A stretch of DNA of 64,000 bases from Rhytidiadelphus loreus (Eukaryota > Streptophyta > Bryopsida > Hypnales > Hylocomiaceae): the NCBI GenBank assembly GCA_947034895.1, contig OX344763.1:60035093-60099092 (forward strand), in the 5' to 3' direction. Of the stretch, positions 1 through 13,311 are shown in pieces (positions within the stretch are counted from its first letter, which is position 1; each line of letters begins with the position of its first letter). The notes below the pieces were generated by a model. It saw only the letters and a program-made list of their open reading frames with translations. It was not told where the DNA came from and searched no databases. The position numbers and the translations under genes are program-made.

Positions 1-213
1 CGTAGTTGTCCCTCGGACACGGTAACGGAGGAAGACGTAATTCTTGAACCGATTCACTCCGAATGACCACGTCGAGATGTAGTCCTTAAACTCCCAGAGT
101 GTTCCATACGTGTCCTCCATCTCGGCAATGAAGGGTTCGTCCTTCATTGGATTCTGAAAGGGAAGTAGATGGTGCCCGCTTGCCGAGTAGTCATACCCAT
201 CTGTTGGTTCCAT
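1..213 (-). CDS. 5' end of an unrecognised gene, cut by window edge
   Basis: Reading the minus strand, an ATG at 213-211 opens a frame of 71 codons that runs off the left edge with no stop. The peptide starts MEPTDGYDYSASGHHLLPFQ and continues with aromatic and acidic residues that look like real protein. A good splice acceptor (tgattgcag) ends at 224, ten bases before the ATG, so the ATG sits just inside the second or third exon and the upstream exon(s) would be 5' UTR. A matching donor (CTCCAG followed by gtaagt) lies at 1138/1137. I do not recognise the family. The frame upstream of the ATG can also be joined as coding only if the donor phase differs, because the upstream exon has a stop in the required frame; this favours the ATG as the start. 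Confidence 0.6.
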   Translation of the reverse strand, partial: MEPTDGYDYSASGHHLLPFQNPMKDEPFIAEMEDTYGTLWEFKDYISTWSFGVNRFKNYVFLRYRVRGTTT

Positions 214-223
214 CGTGTTGTAC

Positions 224-1137
224 CTGCAATCAATGTACATGTAGGTCATTTAGTGATTCATTATCGTCGATGCGAGGATAATGAATTCTTAGTATTTTGT
301 TTCACTTATTTTAAAATGTTTCAATAGTTTTCGAATGCTTTCGTCCCTGTGCTTTTTCTTGTGATTGTGTTGTGTTTGGTGATTTCTGGGATTGCATTAA
401 TTCTAATTTCTACAATGGGTCGTAGTAGTTGCTCATGAGTTTGAGTATCATCGTATCGATGATAATTTCCTTCTTATTTATTTTGGCCGGATTGTTTATT
501 TGTCAGTTTTTTTATCCTTTTTTAATAATGGCGCGCATCATTTCGTCTATTTTTATCACCATACAACGATACGAACAATCTAATCTTTGCAGCTCTTGTT
601 TGTTATGTTATCGGTTCTATTATCACCGACTCGAGGATAAGCTCTTACAATTTAGGTGTGCCTAAACTATTTATGATTAAATTTTTAAAATTTTAAAATT
701 TGTTTTTTAGTGTTGTTCATTGGTATTTTTATAAGTTAGAATCCTATGTTCGTTTGTGTGATTTGAGTCTATAAATCACTCGGATTATCGTCGATTCGGG
801 GATAATCTTTGTTTTAGTTTTTTGCTTTGTAAGTTTTATTAGACTATAAATTTAATTTCTTTTAGTGAATTGTGAGTTTTATAGATTGAAAATTGTAGGT
901 GTCATCGGGTCATATGTTATCCTCGAGTCGAGGATAATTGACGGAGTTCTCTGTTCCTGTTCTATTAGTGGGTGACTCCATTTCCCACTCTTGTGACCAT
1001 ATCTGCCTTTTGAAGAAAGGGTTTTATCGTCGCATCGGGGATATATTCTCGTGCAGGTTATTGTTGTCGTGTTTGGTAAACTCTAAACCCTAATTTGGAT
1101 GCCTAAACCCTAATTCCTATTCAAGCAAATGACTTAC
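224..1137 (-). other. 5'-UTR intron with palindromes and telo-boxes
   Basis: A 914-bp interval with donor CAG|GTAAGT at 1138/1137 and acceptor GCAG at 227-224, on the minus strand. It contains six copies of a GATAAT palindrome (listed separately) and two telo-box motifs (CTAAACCCTAA at about 1082-1092 and 1103-1113) close to the donor. Telo-boxes in 5' introns are known from plant translation-related genes. A further possible upstream exon is 1208-1138, bounded by acceptor tttgtag. Seen: splice signals and motifs. Inferred: that this is a transcribed leader intron. Confidence 0.5.
260..1046. promoter_or_regulatory. Cluster of six GATAAT palindromes (left)
   Basis: Six imperfect palindromes made of a half-site TTATCNTCGA facing its partner TCGANGATAA occur at 260-282, 446-466, 619-640, 784-806, 916-938 and 1023-1046. 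Spacing shrinks from about 186 to 107 bp. The half-sites are GC-containing islands in an AT-rich intron, and the sequence between copies is not repeated, so this is not a tandem repeat. The same element recurs six times at 37618-38157. The dyad symmetry suggests a site for a dimeric DNA-binding protein; that is inference. Confidence 0.6.
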
Positions 1138-1334
1138 CTGGAGCCAGAAATCGACAAAGTGTATGTACACGCTGATCAACAACACAATTGTGTTTTTGTC
1201 ACACTGACCTACAAACGTGCAAGCATGTCAAAAAAATTTAACAAAATTTGTCGTGCATTGGAAAATTTCCTAGTATCCCAACAACAAATTCACAGCAAAA
1301 CATAAAAAATAGAGTTCCAAACATTCACAAGCAC

Positions 1335-1720
1335 CATCTGAACATGAGATCTCACAGCTTGCTTGAGGTTTGTGCATTCATATAACCCTTCCAACAGGAG
1401 CTTGCTCACGGAAGATCTCGCAACCTGTCACACACTACTCACGGAAGAACACATCTGAACAAGAGATCTCACAGCTTGCTTGAGGTTTGTGCATTCATAT
1501 AACATCTGAACAGGAGCTTGCTCACGGAAGACCTCACAGCCTGTCACACACTACTCACGGAAGAACACATCTGAACAGGAGATCTCACAGCCTGTCACAC
1601 ACTACTTACGGAAGATCACACACAAGCGATTCAAAACAACGAAACCCACGTCGCATAGGTATACTCACGGAAGATCACACAAGGCGATCGAAAACAACAC
1701 AGCTTGCTTGAGCTTGCACA
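1335..1720. repeat. Imperfect 117-bp tandem repeat
   Basis: The phrase catctgaacaNgagatctca is seen at about 1335, 1452 and 1568, and each copy is followed by related text (acagcttgcttgaggtttg, cacacactactcacggaag). The period is about 117 bp and copies diverge by a few bases and small deletions. Short ORFs across it (1487-1711, 1708-2169) change with the repeat and have no recognisable protein, so I treat it as noncoding, possibly leader or promoter of the minus-strand gene on its left. Confidence 0.55.
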
Positions 1721-2029
1721 AGGCGTCCCTCAAACAACGCACGGAAGATCACCTAAAATCGAACGCAGAAATCGAAGGCGAGAAAGACTATACCTCACAC
1801 ATCTGCGTTCTTCCAAGTTGCTTCAAAGTTGCGCCGATTCCGCCAAGCAACGCTGAGCTCCTCCAAATCCTTCAAGCTATTCCAACCTCCACCAAGAGCT
1901 CACTCCAACCTTTGCCAAGACCTCACTCCACAAGATCAGAACGGAGGAAGACCAAGCAGCACGGCAGAAAACAAAAACCTCAGTGCCAACACGGAGCGCC
2001 AAACCCTAACGCCCGACACTCATTCCCGC

Positions 2030-2520
2030 CCGTACCCGCCCATACCCGCTTCCATACCCGCCCCCCTCAATCATACCCGCCCCCCTCAACCACACCCGCC
2101 CCCTCGGCCCTATGTCCCAGAGGGATTCGGGGTTCCGCCTGCCTGCCCCTGCCCGTAGTAAAACACTGAAATTTTTTATTTTTTACACAAATTTTTTTTT
2201 TGAAATTCTGAACTCATATTTGCAATCAGAGGCCCCAAATTACTTCAGGGTAGTGCAGAAATTTCCAAAAATCGGTTCAATACAGGGAGCTCCTTTTATT
2301 TCTTGGCCAGGCAGGGCATGGCCTACTCGGCGGAACCCCGAATCTCCCTAGGACATAGGGCCGAGGCCGGCCCCCCTCACTCATACCCGACTAAACCACT
2401 CATACCCGCCCCTGTCACTCATACCCGCCCTCTGTTAAGCATACCCGGCGTGCTGTCAATCATACACGCCCGTTGTAGCGGTATCTATACCCGCCTGAGG
2501 TTGATAATTACCCGGACCTA
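2030..2520. repeat. Dispersed CATACCCGCCC motif runs
   Basis: Short GC-rich words of the type CATACCCGCCC or TCATACCCGCCCC recur on both sides of the foldback element: 2034-2104 and 2379-2520. Copies are about 15-20 bp apart and diverged. They resemble, but are not identical to, the ACCCGCAGTCGCCC words of the GC-rich arrays elsewhere in the window. Confidence 0.5.
2105..2361. mobile_element. MITE-like foldback element, ~52-bp inverted ends
   Basis: The left arm 2105-2157 (starting ctcggccctatgtcc) is the inverted complement of the right arm 2307-2361 (ending ggacatagggccgag), with a handful of mismatches. The arms enclose about 150 bp of AT-rich core. The core (around 2166-2250, with the word aggccccaaattac) is also found at about 32725-32815. 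There is no coding capacity. The arrangement fits a nonautonomous miniature inverted-repeat or foldback element; target-site duplications were not resolved because the flanks are themselves repetitive. Confidence 0.6.
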
Positions 2521-2529
2521 AGGGTATAT

Positions 2530-4637
2530 TCGCTTTGAGGGGCGAACCTACCTTCGTACGAAGGTCTAACTTCTTCATCGATATTTAACCCCTTAACAAA
2601 TAGATTCTTTTTGAAATTTGGACACATTTTTGCTTATACCTTTGTACAGTAACACCATTTACCAAATTGCTTATATCTTTGAAAAGTAACACCATTCACC
2701 AGAATTTCATGAAATTGTGCATAAAAGAAGCTTGTTTTCTCAAGATTCAAGTATTACATCTGTTTTAATGACAAGGTAGTTGGATGAAACAACGCTTGCA
2801 AGACCTCTGTTCATCGTCCAGAATATAAACGTAAAAGCGCGTAAGAGTTTATGTATGTTGTAACCTTTGATTGTGAACCACTTAGCCTTGTAACGCTACC
2901 ATGGATACTAAATGTCCAATGCATGACAGTGAATTCTTCTATATAGAATAGAAATGCAACTATTTATCTTCGAAATTCTTTAAAAAAAAAGAACATCTTG
3001 TACAGTATTTTTATTTTTCTAAAGTTAAGCAATTTGCGCATGTGTTTTGGCCGTATGAGGTATAAAAATGTATACCACGTATTAAAAAGGTTTTCATTGA
3101 AAACAATTCAGTTCTATGTAATTATTTTAGTTCTACAAGTGCCATTACTTAAAGTATTTGAAGACGTTAAGTACTTGAAACCTATAGGTTATATTTATAA
3201 TTTTTGAATATTGATTGTTGAAGAAGAACTAAACTTTTCACACTGTAGAGACCATACCCAGAACTCAAAATATGAGGATTTAATTTTTATTGTACCCCAA
3301 TGAACCTCCAAATTACTCTATTGGCCCACTTCATAATAGAGCATGATTTAGTGTCTTGCGAGAAAGAACACATTGAAAATTTATAAAGTCCCAAAAAAAG
3401 ATAAAGAACTTACGTTAGAATTTGTTGTACTTTTAATTGCATGATGTTCTGAGAAATTGATGAAAAAAGAATCCAAGTTAGGTATGTATTTAAGAAAATT
3501 AGAGAATGTAAAGGCAAGATCAAATGTTAGTCCAAAATTCTTCCAAATAAACTTTAGTCCTCCACCTAAACAACAGTTGATTCCACACTTTATTTTTTTT
3601 AGAGGAATTTTGGTTCTTAATTATCCTTAATTGTGAATCCTAAATGGTTTTATTTTTTTTCTACTCTACAGTAATTACAAAGTGTCCATTGAAAAATATA
3701 AACCAATGAAATAGACTATTTCCAAATAAGTAAGACTTTGTTCTTTAGAAATTAGAATGAATCAATTATAATTTTTTTTTAAAAGTAAACTACGATTTTT
3801 TAGAATCATAGATTATATTGTTCAAAAATGGCCTTCAAATAATTTTACAAGAATGAAAATACTTTAAAATATAATTCTAAACACATATAAATAATGCTAG
3901 TACTAGTACCTTATTAAAATTGAAGTTCCACAATTCAGATATCTTTAGCATGTATTTTGTAGCAGAAATGCAAATGAATATTTTGTTGATTTCGTTTCGT
4001 GCTAAATGAAGTTCACAAACTTATCAGAATTGCATTGGATGGAAAATGAATATTTATGGATTTAAATTATATAGTTAATTAATATAACAAATAATTCAAA
4101 TTCACAATCATACGTACTAGTAGTTTAAATTAACTTGTTCCGTTTCACCACTCATTCAAAATAGTTAGTCACCATAAATAGACATTCACTGTTATAATTG
4201 TCATTCATGATTGTACTAGATATTGAATGTGTGCCACTTGATACAATGATTTGTGACTTATGTTTGCCATAATTGATAGTGCTCTCCTTGTTTTCTTTCA
4301 AAACTTCTATTATTTAAAATCTACATGCTCTTTCAATCTTTCTTCATGACATTTGACATTTCCTGCACCCAAAATACGATGGACTGTACCATTTTTGTTA
4401 TATATAATGTATAAAAAAAAATAGCTTGCACTCAATGTATTCAATTTATGATTATTTTCTAAATAAACTTTCAACTTCTGACAACATTTACAACCGCAAA
4501 CCTTTAATGAGTTTTTATAGTTTGGGGATTTATACGAACACTAAGAAATATTTAGAAAAAATACTTATACAAATTCAAAGTACTTATATGGATTTTCGTA
4601 TTCCAAGAATCATATCTTTCAATGAGCCCTCTACCCT
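2530..4637. other. AT-rich intergenic DNA, no gene seen
   Basis: About 2.1 kb of AT-rich sequence. The open frames (for example 2998-3207 and 4426-4653) are short, rich in F/I/Y/N and have no splice-linked neighbours. Nothing coding, RNA-like or repeated was recognised, apart from the first diverged satellite words near the right edge. Confidence 0.6.
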
Positions 4638-7600
4638 AGTTAACAAATACTGAAGGTTAGCCTAGAAGCCATGGAATAAATTAAGTAAATGGAATCATAA
4701 AAATATGTAGAAGTTCAAAATTAGTTGAACATTTAGAATTCATGGAAATAATTAATTTATGGTACTTTCATGCATTTTTGTACACCAAGGAACTTTTATT
4801 TAATTGAACCAGGCACTGTAGTTAACAAATACCAAAGCCCACAAGCCATGGGATAAATTAAGTAAATGGAATCATACAAATATGTAGAAGTTCAAGATTA
4901 ATTGAACATTTAGAATTCATGGAAATAATTAATTTATGGTACTTTCATGCATTTTTGTACACCAAGGAACTTTTATTTAATTGAACCAGGCGTTGTAGTT
5001 AACAAATACCAAAGCTCACAAGCCATGGGATAAATTAAGTGAATGGAATCATAAAAATATGTAGAAGTTCAAGGTTAATTGAACATTTAGAATTCATGGA
5101 AATAATTAATTTATGGTACTTTCATGCATTTTTGTACACCAAGGAACTTTTATTTAATTGAACCAGGCGCTGTAGTTAACAAATACCAAAGCCCACAAGC
5201 CATGGGATAAATTAAGTGAATGGAATCATATAAATATGTAGAAGTTCAAGATTAATTGAACATTTAGAATTCATGGAAATAATTAATTTATGGTACTTTC
5301 ATGCATTTTTGTACACCAAGGAACTTTTATTTAATTGAACCAGGCGCTGTAGTTAACAAATACCAAAGCCCACAAGCCATGGGATAAATTAAGTGAATGG
5401 AATCATATAAATATGTAGAAGTTCAAGGTTAATTGAACATTTAGAATTCATGGAAATAATTAATTTATGGTACTTTCATGCATTTTTGTACACCAAGGAA
5501 CTTTTATTTAATTGAACCAGGCGCTGTAGTTAACAAATACCAAAGCCCACAAGCCATGGGATAAATTAAGTGAATGGAATCATATAAATATGTAGAAGTT
5601 CAAGATTAATTGAACATTTAGAATTCATGGAAATAATTAATTTATGGTACTTTCATGCATTTTTGTACACCAAGGAACTTTTATTTAATTGAACCAGGCG
5701 CTGTAGTTAACAAATACCAAAGCCCACAAGCCATGGGATAAATTAAGTGAATGGAATCATATAAATATGTAGAAGTTCAAGATTAATTGAACATTTAGAA
5801 TTCATTGAAATAATTAATTTATGGTACTTTCATGCATTTTTGTACACCAAGGAACTTTTATTTAATTGAACCAGGCGCTGTAGTTAACAAATACCAAAGC
5901 CCACAAGCCATGGGATAAATTAAGTGAATGGAATCATATAAATATGTAGAAGTTCAAGATTAATTGAACATTTAGAATTCATGGAAATAATTAATTTATG
6001 GTACTTTCATGCATTTTTGTACACCAAGGAACTTTTATTTAATTGAACCAGGCGCTTTAGTTAACAAATACCAAAGCCCACAAGCCATGGGATAAATTAA
6101 GTGAATGGAATCATATAAATATGTAGAAGTTCAAGATTAATTGAACATTTAGAATTCATGGAAATAATTAATTTATGGTACTTTCATGCATTTTTGTACA
6201 CCAAGGAACTTTTATTTAATTGAACCAGGCGCTGTAGTTAACAAATACCAAAGCCCACAAGCCATGGGATAAATTAAGTGAATGGAATCATATAAATATG
6301 TAGAAGTTCAAGATTAATTGAACATTTAGAATTCATGGAAATAATTAATTTATGGTACTTTCATGCATTTTTGTACACCAAGGAACTTTTATTTAATTGA
6401 ACCAGGCGTTGTAGTTAACAAATACCAAAGCTCACAAGCCATGGGATAAATTAAGTAAATGGAATCATAAAAATATGTAGAAGTTCAAGATTAATTGAAC
6501 ATTTAGAATTCATGGAAATAATTAATTTATGGTACTTTCATGCATTTTTGTACACCAAGGAACTTTTATTTAATTGAACCAGGCGCTGTAGTTAACAAAT
6601 ACCAAAGCCCACAAGCCATGGGATAAATTAAGTAAATGGAATCATAAAAATATGTAGAAGTTCAAGATTAATTGAACATTTAGAATTCATGGAAATAATT
6701 AATTTATGGTACTTTCATGCATTTTTGTACACCAAGGAACTTTTATTTAATTGAACCAGGCGTTGTAGTTAACAAATACCAAAGCCCACAAGCCATGGGA
6801 TAAATTAAGTGAATGGAATCATAAAAATATGTAGAAGTTCAAGATTAATTGAACATTTAGAATTCATGGAAATAATTAATTTATGGTACTTTCATGCATT
6901 TTTGTACACCAAGGAACTTTTATTTAATTGAACCAGGCGCTGTAGTTAACAAATACCAAAGCCCACAAGCCATGGGATAAATTAAGTAAATGGAATCATA
7001 AAAATATGTAGAAGTTCAAGATTAATTGAACATTTAGAATTCATGGAAATAATTAATTTATGGTACTTTCATGCATTTTTGTACACCAAGGAACTTTTAT
7101 TTAATTGAACCAGGCGTTGTAGTTAACAAATACCAAAGCCCACAAGCCATGGGATAAATTAAGTGAATGGAATCATAAAAATATGTAGAAGTTCAAGATT
7201 AATTGAACATTTAGAATTCATGGAAATAATTAATTTATGGTACTTTCATGCATTTTTGTACACCAAGAAACTTTTATTTAATTGAACCAGGCGCTGTAGT
7301 TAACAAATACCAAAGCCCACAAGCCATGGGATAAATTAAGTAAATGGAATCATAAAAATATGTAGAAGTTCAAGATTAATTGAACATTTAGAATTCATGG
7401 AAATAATTAATTTATGGTACTTTCATGCATTTTTGTACACCAAGGAACTTTTATTTAATTGAACCAGGCGCTATAGTTAACAAATACCAAAGCCCACAAG
7501 CCATGGGATAAGTTAAGTGAATGGAATCATAAAAATATGTAGAAGTTCAAGATTAATTGAACATTTAGAATTCATGGAAATAATTAATTTATGGTACTTT

Positions 7601-10600
7601 CATGCATTTTTGTACACCAAGGAACTTTTATTTAATTGAACCAGGCGCTGTAGTTAACAAATACCAAAGCCCACAAGCCATGGGATAAATTAAGTGAATG
7701 GAATCATAAAAATATGTAGAAGTTCAAGATTAATTGAACATTTAGAATTCATGGAAATAATTAATTTATGGTACTTTCATGCATTTTTGTACACCAAGGA
7801 ACTTTTATTTAATTGAACCAGGCGCTGTAGTTAACAAATACCAAAGCCCACAAGCCATGGGATAAATTAAGTGAATGGAATCATAAAAATATGTAGAAGT
7901 TCAAGATTAATTGAACATTTAGAATTCATGGAAATAATTAATTTATGGTACTTTCATGCATTTTTGTACACCAAGGAACTTTTATTTAATTGAACCAGGC
8001 GCTGTAGTTAACAAATACCAAAGCCCACAAGCCATGGGATAAATTAAGTAAATGGAATCATAAAAATATGTAGAAGTTCAAGATTAATTGAACATTTAGA
8101 ATTCATGGAAATAATTAATTTATGGTACTTTCATGCATTTTTGTACACCAAGGAACTTTTATTTAATTGAACCAGGCGCTGTAGTTAACAAATACCAAAG
8201 CCCACAAGCCATGGGATAAATTAAGTGAATGGAATCATAAAAATATGTAGAAGTTCAAGATTAATTGAACATTTAGAATTCATGGAAATAATTAATTTAT
8301 GGTACTTTCATGCATTTTTGTACACCAAGGAACTTTTATTTAATTGAACCAGGCGCTGTAGTTAACAAATACCAAAGCCCACAAGCCATGGGATAAATTA
8401 AGTAAATGGAATCATAAAAATATGTAGAAGTTCAAGGTTAATTGCACATTTAGAATTCATGGAAATAATTAATTTATGGTACTTTCATGCATTTTTGTAC
8501 ACCAAGGAACTTTTATTTAATTGAACCAGGCGCTGTAGTTAACAAATACCAAAGCCCACAAGCCATGGGATAAATTAAGTAAATGGAATCATAAAAATAT
8601 GTAGAAGTTCAAGATTAATTGAACATTTAGAATTCATGGAAATAATTAATTTATGGTACTTTCATGCATTTTTGTACACCAAGGAACTTTTATTTAATTG
8701 AACCAGGCGCTGTAGTTAACAAATACCAAAGCCCACAAGCCATGGGATAAATTAAGTAAATGGAATCATAAAAATATGTAGAAGTTCAAGATTAATTGAA
8801 CATTTAGAATTCATGGAAATAATTAATTTATGGTACTTTCATGCATTTTTGTACACCAAGGAACTTTTATTTAATTGAACCAGGCGTTGTAGTTAACAAA
8901 TACCAAAGCCCACAAGCCATGGGATAAATTAAGTGAATGGAATCATATAAATATGTAGAAGTTCAAGATTAATTGAACATTTAGAATTCATGGAAATAAT
9001 TAATTTATGGTACTTTCATGCATTTTTGTACACCAAGGAACTTTTATTTAATTGAACCAGGCGCTGTAGTTAACAAATACCAAAGCCCACAAGCCATGGG
9101 ATAAATTAAGTGAATGGAATCATATAAATATGTAGAAGTTCAAGATTAATTGAACATTTAGAATTCATGGAAATAATTAATTTATGGTACTTTCATGCAT
9201 TTTTGTACACCAAGGAACTTTTATTTAATTGAACCAGGCGTTGTAGTTAACAAATACCAAAGCTCACAAGCCATGGGATAAATTAAGTAAATGGAATCAT
9301 AAAAATATGTAGAAGTTCAAGATTAATTGAACATTTAGAATTCATGGAAATAATTAATTTATGGTACTTTCATGCATTTTTGTACACCAAGGAACTTTTA
9401 TTTAATTGAACCAGGCGTTGTAGTTAACAAATACCAAAGCTCACAAGCCATGGGATAAATTAAGTGAATGGAATCATAAAAATATGTAGAAGTTCAAGGT
9501 TAATTGAACATTTAGAATTCATGGAAATAATTAATTTATGGTACTTTCATGCATTTTTGTACACCAAGGAACTTTTATTTAATTGAACCAGGCGCTGTAG
9601 TTAACAAATACCAAAGCCCACAAGCCATGGGATAAATTAAGTGAATGGAATCATATAAATATGTAGAAGTTCAAGATTAATTGAACATTTAGAATTCATG
9701 GAAATAATTAATTTATGGTACTTTCATGCATTTTTGTACACCAAGGAACTTTTATTTAATTGAACCAGGCGCTGTAGTTAACAAATACCAAAGCCCACAA
9801 GCCATGGGATAAATTAAGTGAATGGAATCATATAAATATGTAGAAGTTCAAGATTAATTGAACATTTAGAATTCATGGAAATAATTAATTTATGGTACTT
9901 TCATGCATTTTTGTACACCAAGGAACTTTTATTTAATTGAACCAGGCGTTGTAGTTAACAAATACCAAAGCCCACAAGCCATGGGATAAATTAAGTGAAT
10001 GGAATCATAAAAATATGTAGAAGTTCAAGATTAATTGAACATTTAGAATTCATGGAAATAATTAATTTATGGTACTTTCATGCATTTTTGTACACCAAGG
10101 AACTTTTATTTAATTGAACCAGGCGCTGTAGTTAACAAATACCAAAGCCCACAAGCCATGGGATAAATTAAGTGAATGGAATCATATAAATATGTAGAAG
10201 TTCAAGATTAATTGAACATTTAGAATTCATGGAAATAATTAATTTATGGTACTTTCATGCATTTTTGTACACCAAGGAACTTTTATTTAATTGAACCAGG
10301 CGCTGTAGTTAACAAATACCAAAGCCCACAAGCCATGGGATAAATTAAGTAAATGGAATCATAAAAATATGTAGAAGTTCAAGATTAATTGAACATTTAG
10401 AATTCATGGAAATAATTAATTTATGGTACTTTCATGCATTTTTGTACACCAAGGAACTTTTATTTAATTGAACCAGGCCCTGTAGTTAACAAATACCAAA
10501 GCCCACAAGCCATGGGATAAATTAAGTGAATGGAATCATAAAAATATGTAGAAGTTCAAGATTAATTGAACATTTAGAATTCATGGAAATAATTAATTTA

Positions 10601-13311
10601 TGGTACTTTCATGCATTTTTGTACACCAAGGAACTTTTATTTAATTGAACCAGGCGTTGTAGTTAACAAATACCAAAGCTCACAAGCCATGGGATAAATT
10701 AAGTAAATGGAATCATAAAAATATGTAGAAGTTCAAGATTAATTGAACATTTAGAATTCATGGAAATAATTAATTTATGGTACTTTCATGCATTTTTGTA
10801 CACCAAGGAACTTTTATTTAATTGAACCAGGCGTTGTAGTTAACAAATACCAAAGCCCACAAGCCATGGGATAAATTAAGTGAATGGAATCATAAAAATA
10901 TGTAGAAGTTCAAGATTAATTGAACATTTAGAATTCATGGAAATAATTAATTTATGGTACTTTCATGCATTTTTGTACACCAAGGAACTTTTATTTAATT
11001 GAACCAGGCGCTGTAGTTAACAAATACCAAAGCCCACAAGCCATGGGATAAATTAAGTGAATGGAATCATATAAATATGTAGAAGTTCAAGATTAATTGA
11101 ACATTTAGAATTCATGGAAATAATTAATTTATGGTACTTTCATGCATTTTTGTACACCAAGGAACTTTTATTTAATTGAACCAGGCGCTGTAGTTAACAA
11201 ATACCAAAGCCCACAAGCCATGGGATAAATTAAGTGAATGGAATCATATAAATATGTAGAAGTTCAAGATTAATTGAACATTTAGAATTCATGGAAATAA
11301 TTAATTTATGGTACTTTCATGCATTTTTGTACACCAAGGAACTTTTATTTAATTGAACCAGGCGTTGTAGTTAACAAATACCAAAGCTCACAAGCCATGG
11401 GATAAATTAAGTAAATGGAATCATAAAAATATGTAGAAGTTCAAGATTAATTGAACATTTAGAATTCATGGAAATAATTAATTTATGGTACTTTCATGCA
11501 TTTTTGTACACCAAGGAACTTTTATTTAATTGAACCAGGCGTTGTAGTTAACAAATACCAAAGCCCACAAGCCATGGGATAAATTAAGTGAATGGAATCA
11601 TAAAAATATGTAGAAGTTCAAGATTAATTGAACATTTAGAATTCATGGAAATAATTAATTTATGGTACTTTCATGCATTTTTGTACACCAAGGAACTTTT
11701 ATTTAATTGAACCAGGCGCTGTAGTTAACAAATACCAAAGCCCACAAGCCATGGGATAAATTAAGTGAATGGAATCATATAAATATGTAGAAGTTCAAGA
11801 TTAATTGAACATTTAGAATTCATGGAAATAATTAATTTATGGTACTTTCATGCATTTTTGTACACCAAGGAACTTTTATTTAATTGAACCAGGCGCTGTA
11901 GTTAACAAATACCAAAGCCCACAAGCCATGGGATAAATTAAGTGAATGGAATCATATAAATATGTAGAAGTTCAAGATTAATTGAACATTTAGAATTCAT
12001 GGAAATAATTAATTTATGGTACTTTCATGCATTTTTGTACACCAAGGAACTTTTATTTAATTGAACCAGGCGCTGTAGTTAACAAATACCAAAGCCCACA
12101 AGCCATGGGATAAATTAAGTGAATGGAATCATATAAATATGTAGAAGTTCAAGATTAATTGAACATTTAGAATTCATGGAAATAATTAATTTATGGTACT
12201 TTCATGCATTTTTGTACACCAAGGAACTTTTATTTAATTGAACCAGGCGTTGTAGTTAACAAATACCAAAGCTCACAAGCCATGGGATAAATTAAGTAAA
12301 TGGAATCATAAAAATATGTAGAAGTTCAAGATTAATTGAACATTTAGAATTCATGGAAATAATTAATTTATGGTACTTTCATGCATTTTTGTACACCAAG
12401 GAACTTTTATTTAATTGAACCAGGCGTTGTAGTTAACAAATACCAAAGCCCACAAGCCATGGGATAAATTAAGTGAATGGAATCATAAAAATATGTAGAA
12501 GTTCAAGATTAATTGAACATTTAGAATTCATGGAAATAATTAATTTATGGTACTTTCATGCATTTTTGTACACCAAGGAACTTTTATTTAATTGAACCAG
12601 GCGCTGTAGTTAACAAATACCAAAGCCCACAAGCCATGGGATAAATTAAGTGAATGGAATCATATAAATATGTAGAAGTTCAAGATTAATTGAACATTTA
12701 GAATTCATGGAAATAATTAATTTATGGTACTTTCATGCATTTTTGTACACCAAGGAACTTTTATTTAATTGAACCAGGCGCTGTAGTTAACAAATACCAA
12801 AGCCCACAAGCCATGGGATAAATTAAGTGAATGGAATCATATAAATATGTAGAAGTTCAAGATTAATTGAACATTTAGAATTCATGGAAATAATTAATTT
12901 ATGGTACTTTCATGCATTTTTGTACACCAAGGAACTTTTATTTAATTGAACCAGGCACTGTAGTTAACAAATACCAAAGCTCACAAGCCATGGGATAAAT
13001 TAAGTAAATGGAATCATAAAAATATGTAGAAGTTCAAGATTAATTGAACATTTAGAATTCATGGAAATAATTAATTTATGGTACTTTCATGCATTTTTGT
13101 ACACCAAGGAACTTTTAATTAATTGAATCAGGCGCTGTAGTTGACAAATAATAGAGCCCACAAGCCATGGGATAAATTAAGTAAATGGAATCATAAAAAT
13201 ATGTAGAAGACTAGAAGTTCAAGATTAATTGAACATTTAGAATTCATGGAAATAATTAATTTATGGTACTTTCATGCATTTTTGTACGCAAATGAACCAA
13301 GCGTTGCAGTT
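4638..13311. repeat. 177-bp satellite array, ~49 copies, with higher-order repeats
   Basis: A head-to-tail array with an exact 177-bp step, measured from the word CCAGG at 4809, 4986, 5163, 5340 and onward. Fixed landmarks in each unit are CCATGG, AATTAATTTATGG, CATGCATTTTTGTAC and TTAATTGAACCAGGCG. The first unit (4638) and the last ones (13110-13311) are diverged; interior units differ at only a few sites: GCGCTG or GCGTTG, GCCC or GCTC, GTGAATGG or GTAAATGG, CATATAA or CATAAAA. These variants follow a repeating order in part of the array (see findings). Length near one nucleosome repeat, AT-richness and homogeneity match plant centromeric or heterochromatic satellites. Location at a centromere is inference. 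Confidence 0.95.

Noticed and set aside
1487..2169. ORFs 1487-1711, 1708-2169 and 1829-2158 as genes
   Set aside because: They follow a 117-bp tandem repeat and a Pro-rich CATACCCGCCC tract, overlap one another and show no domain.
4638..13311. CRISPR-like array
   Set aside because: The whole 177-bp unit is conserved with no unique spacers; this is a tandem satellite in eukaryotic DNA.
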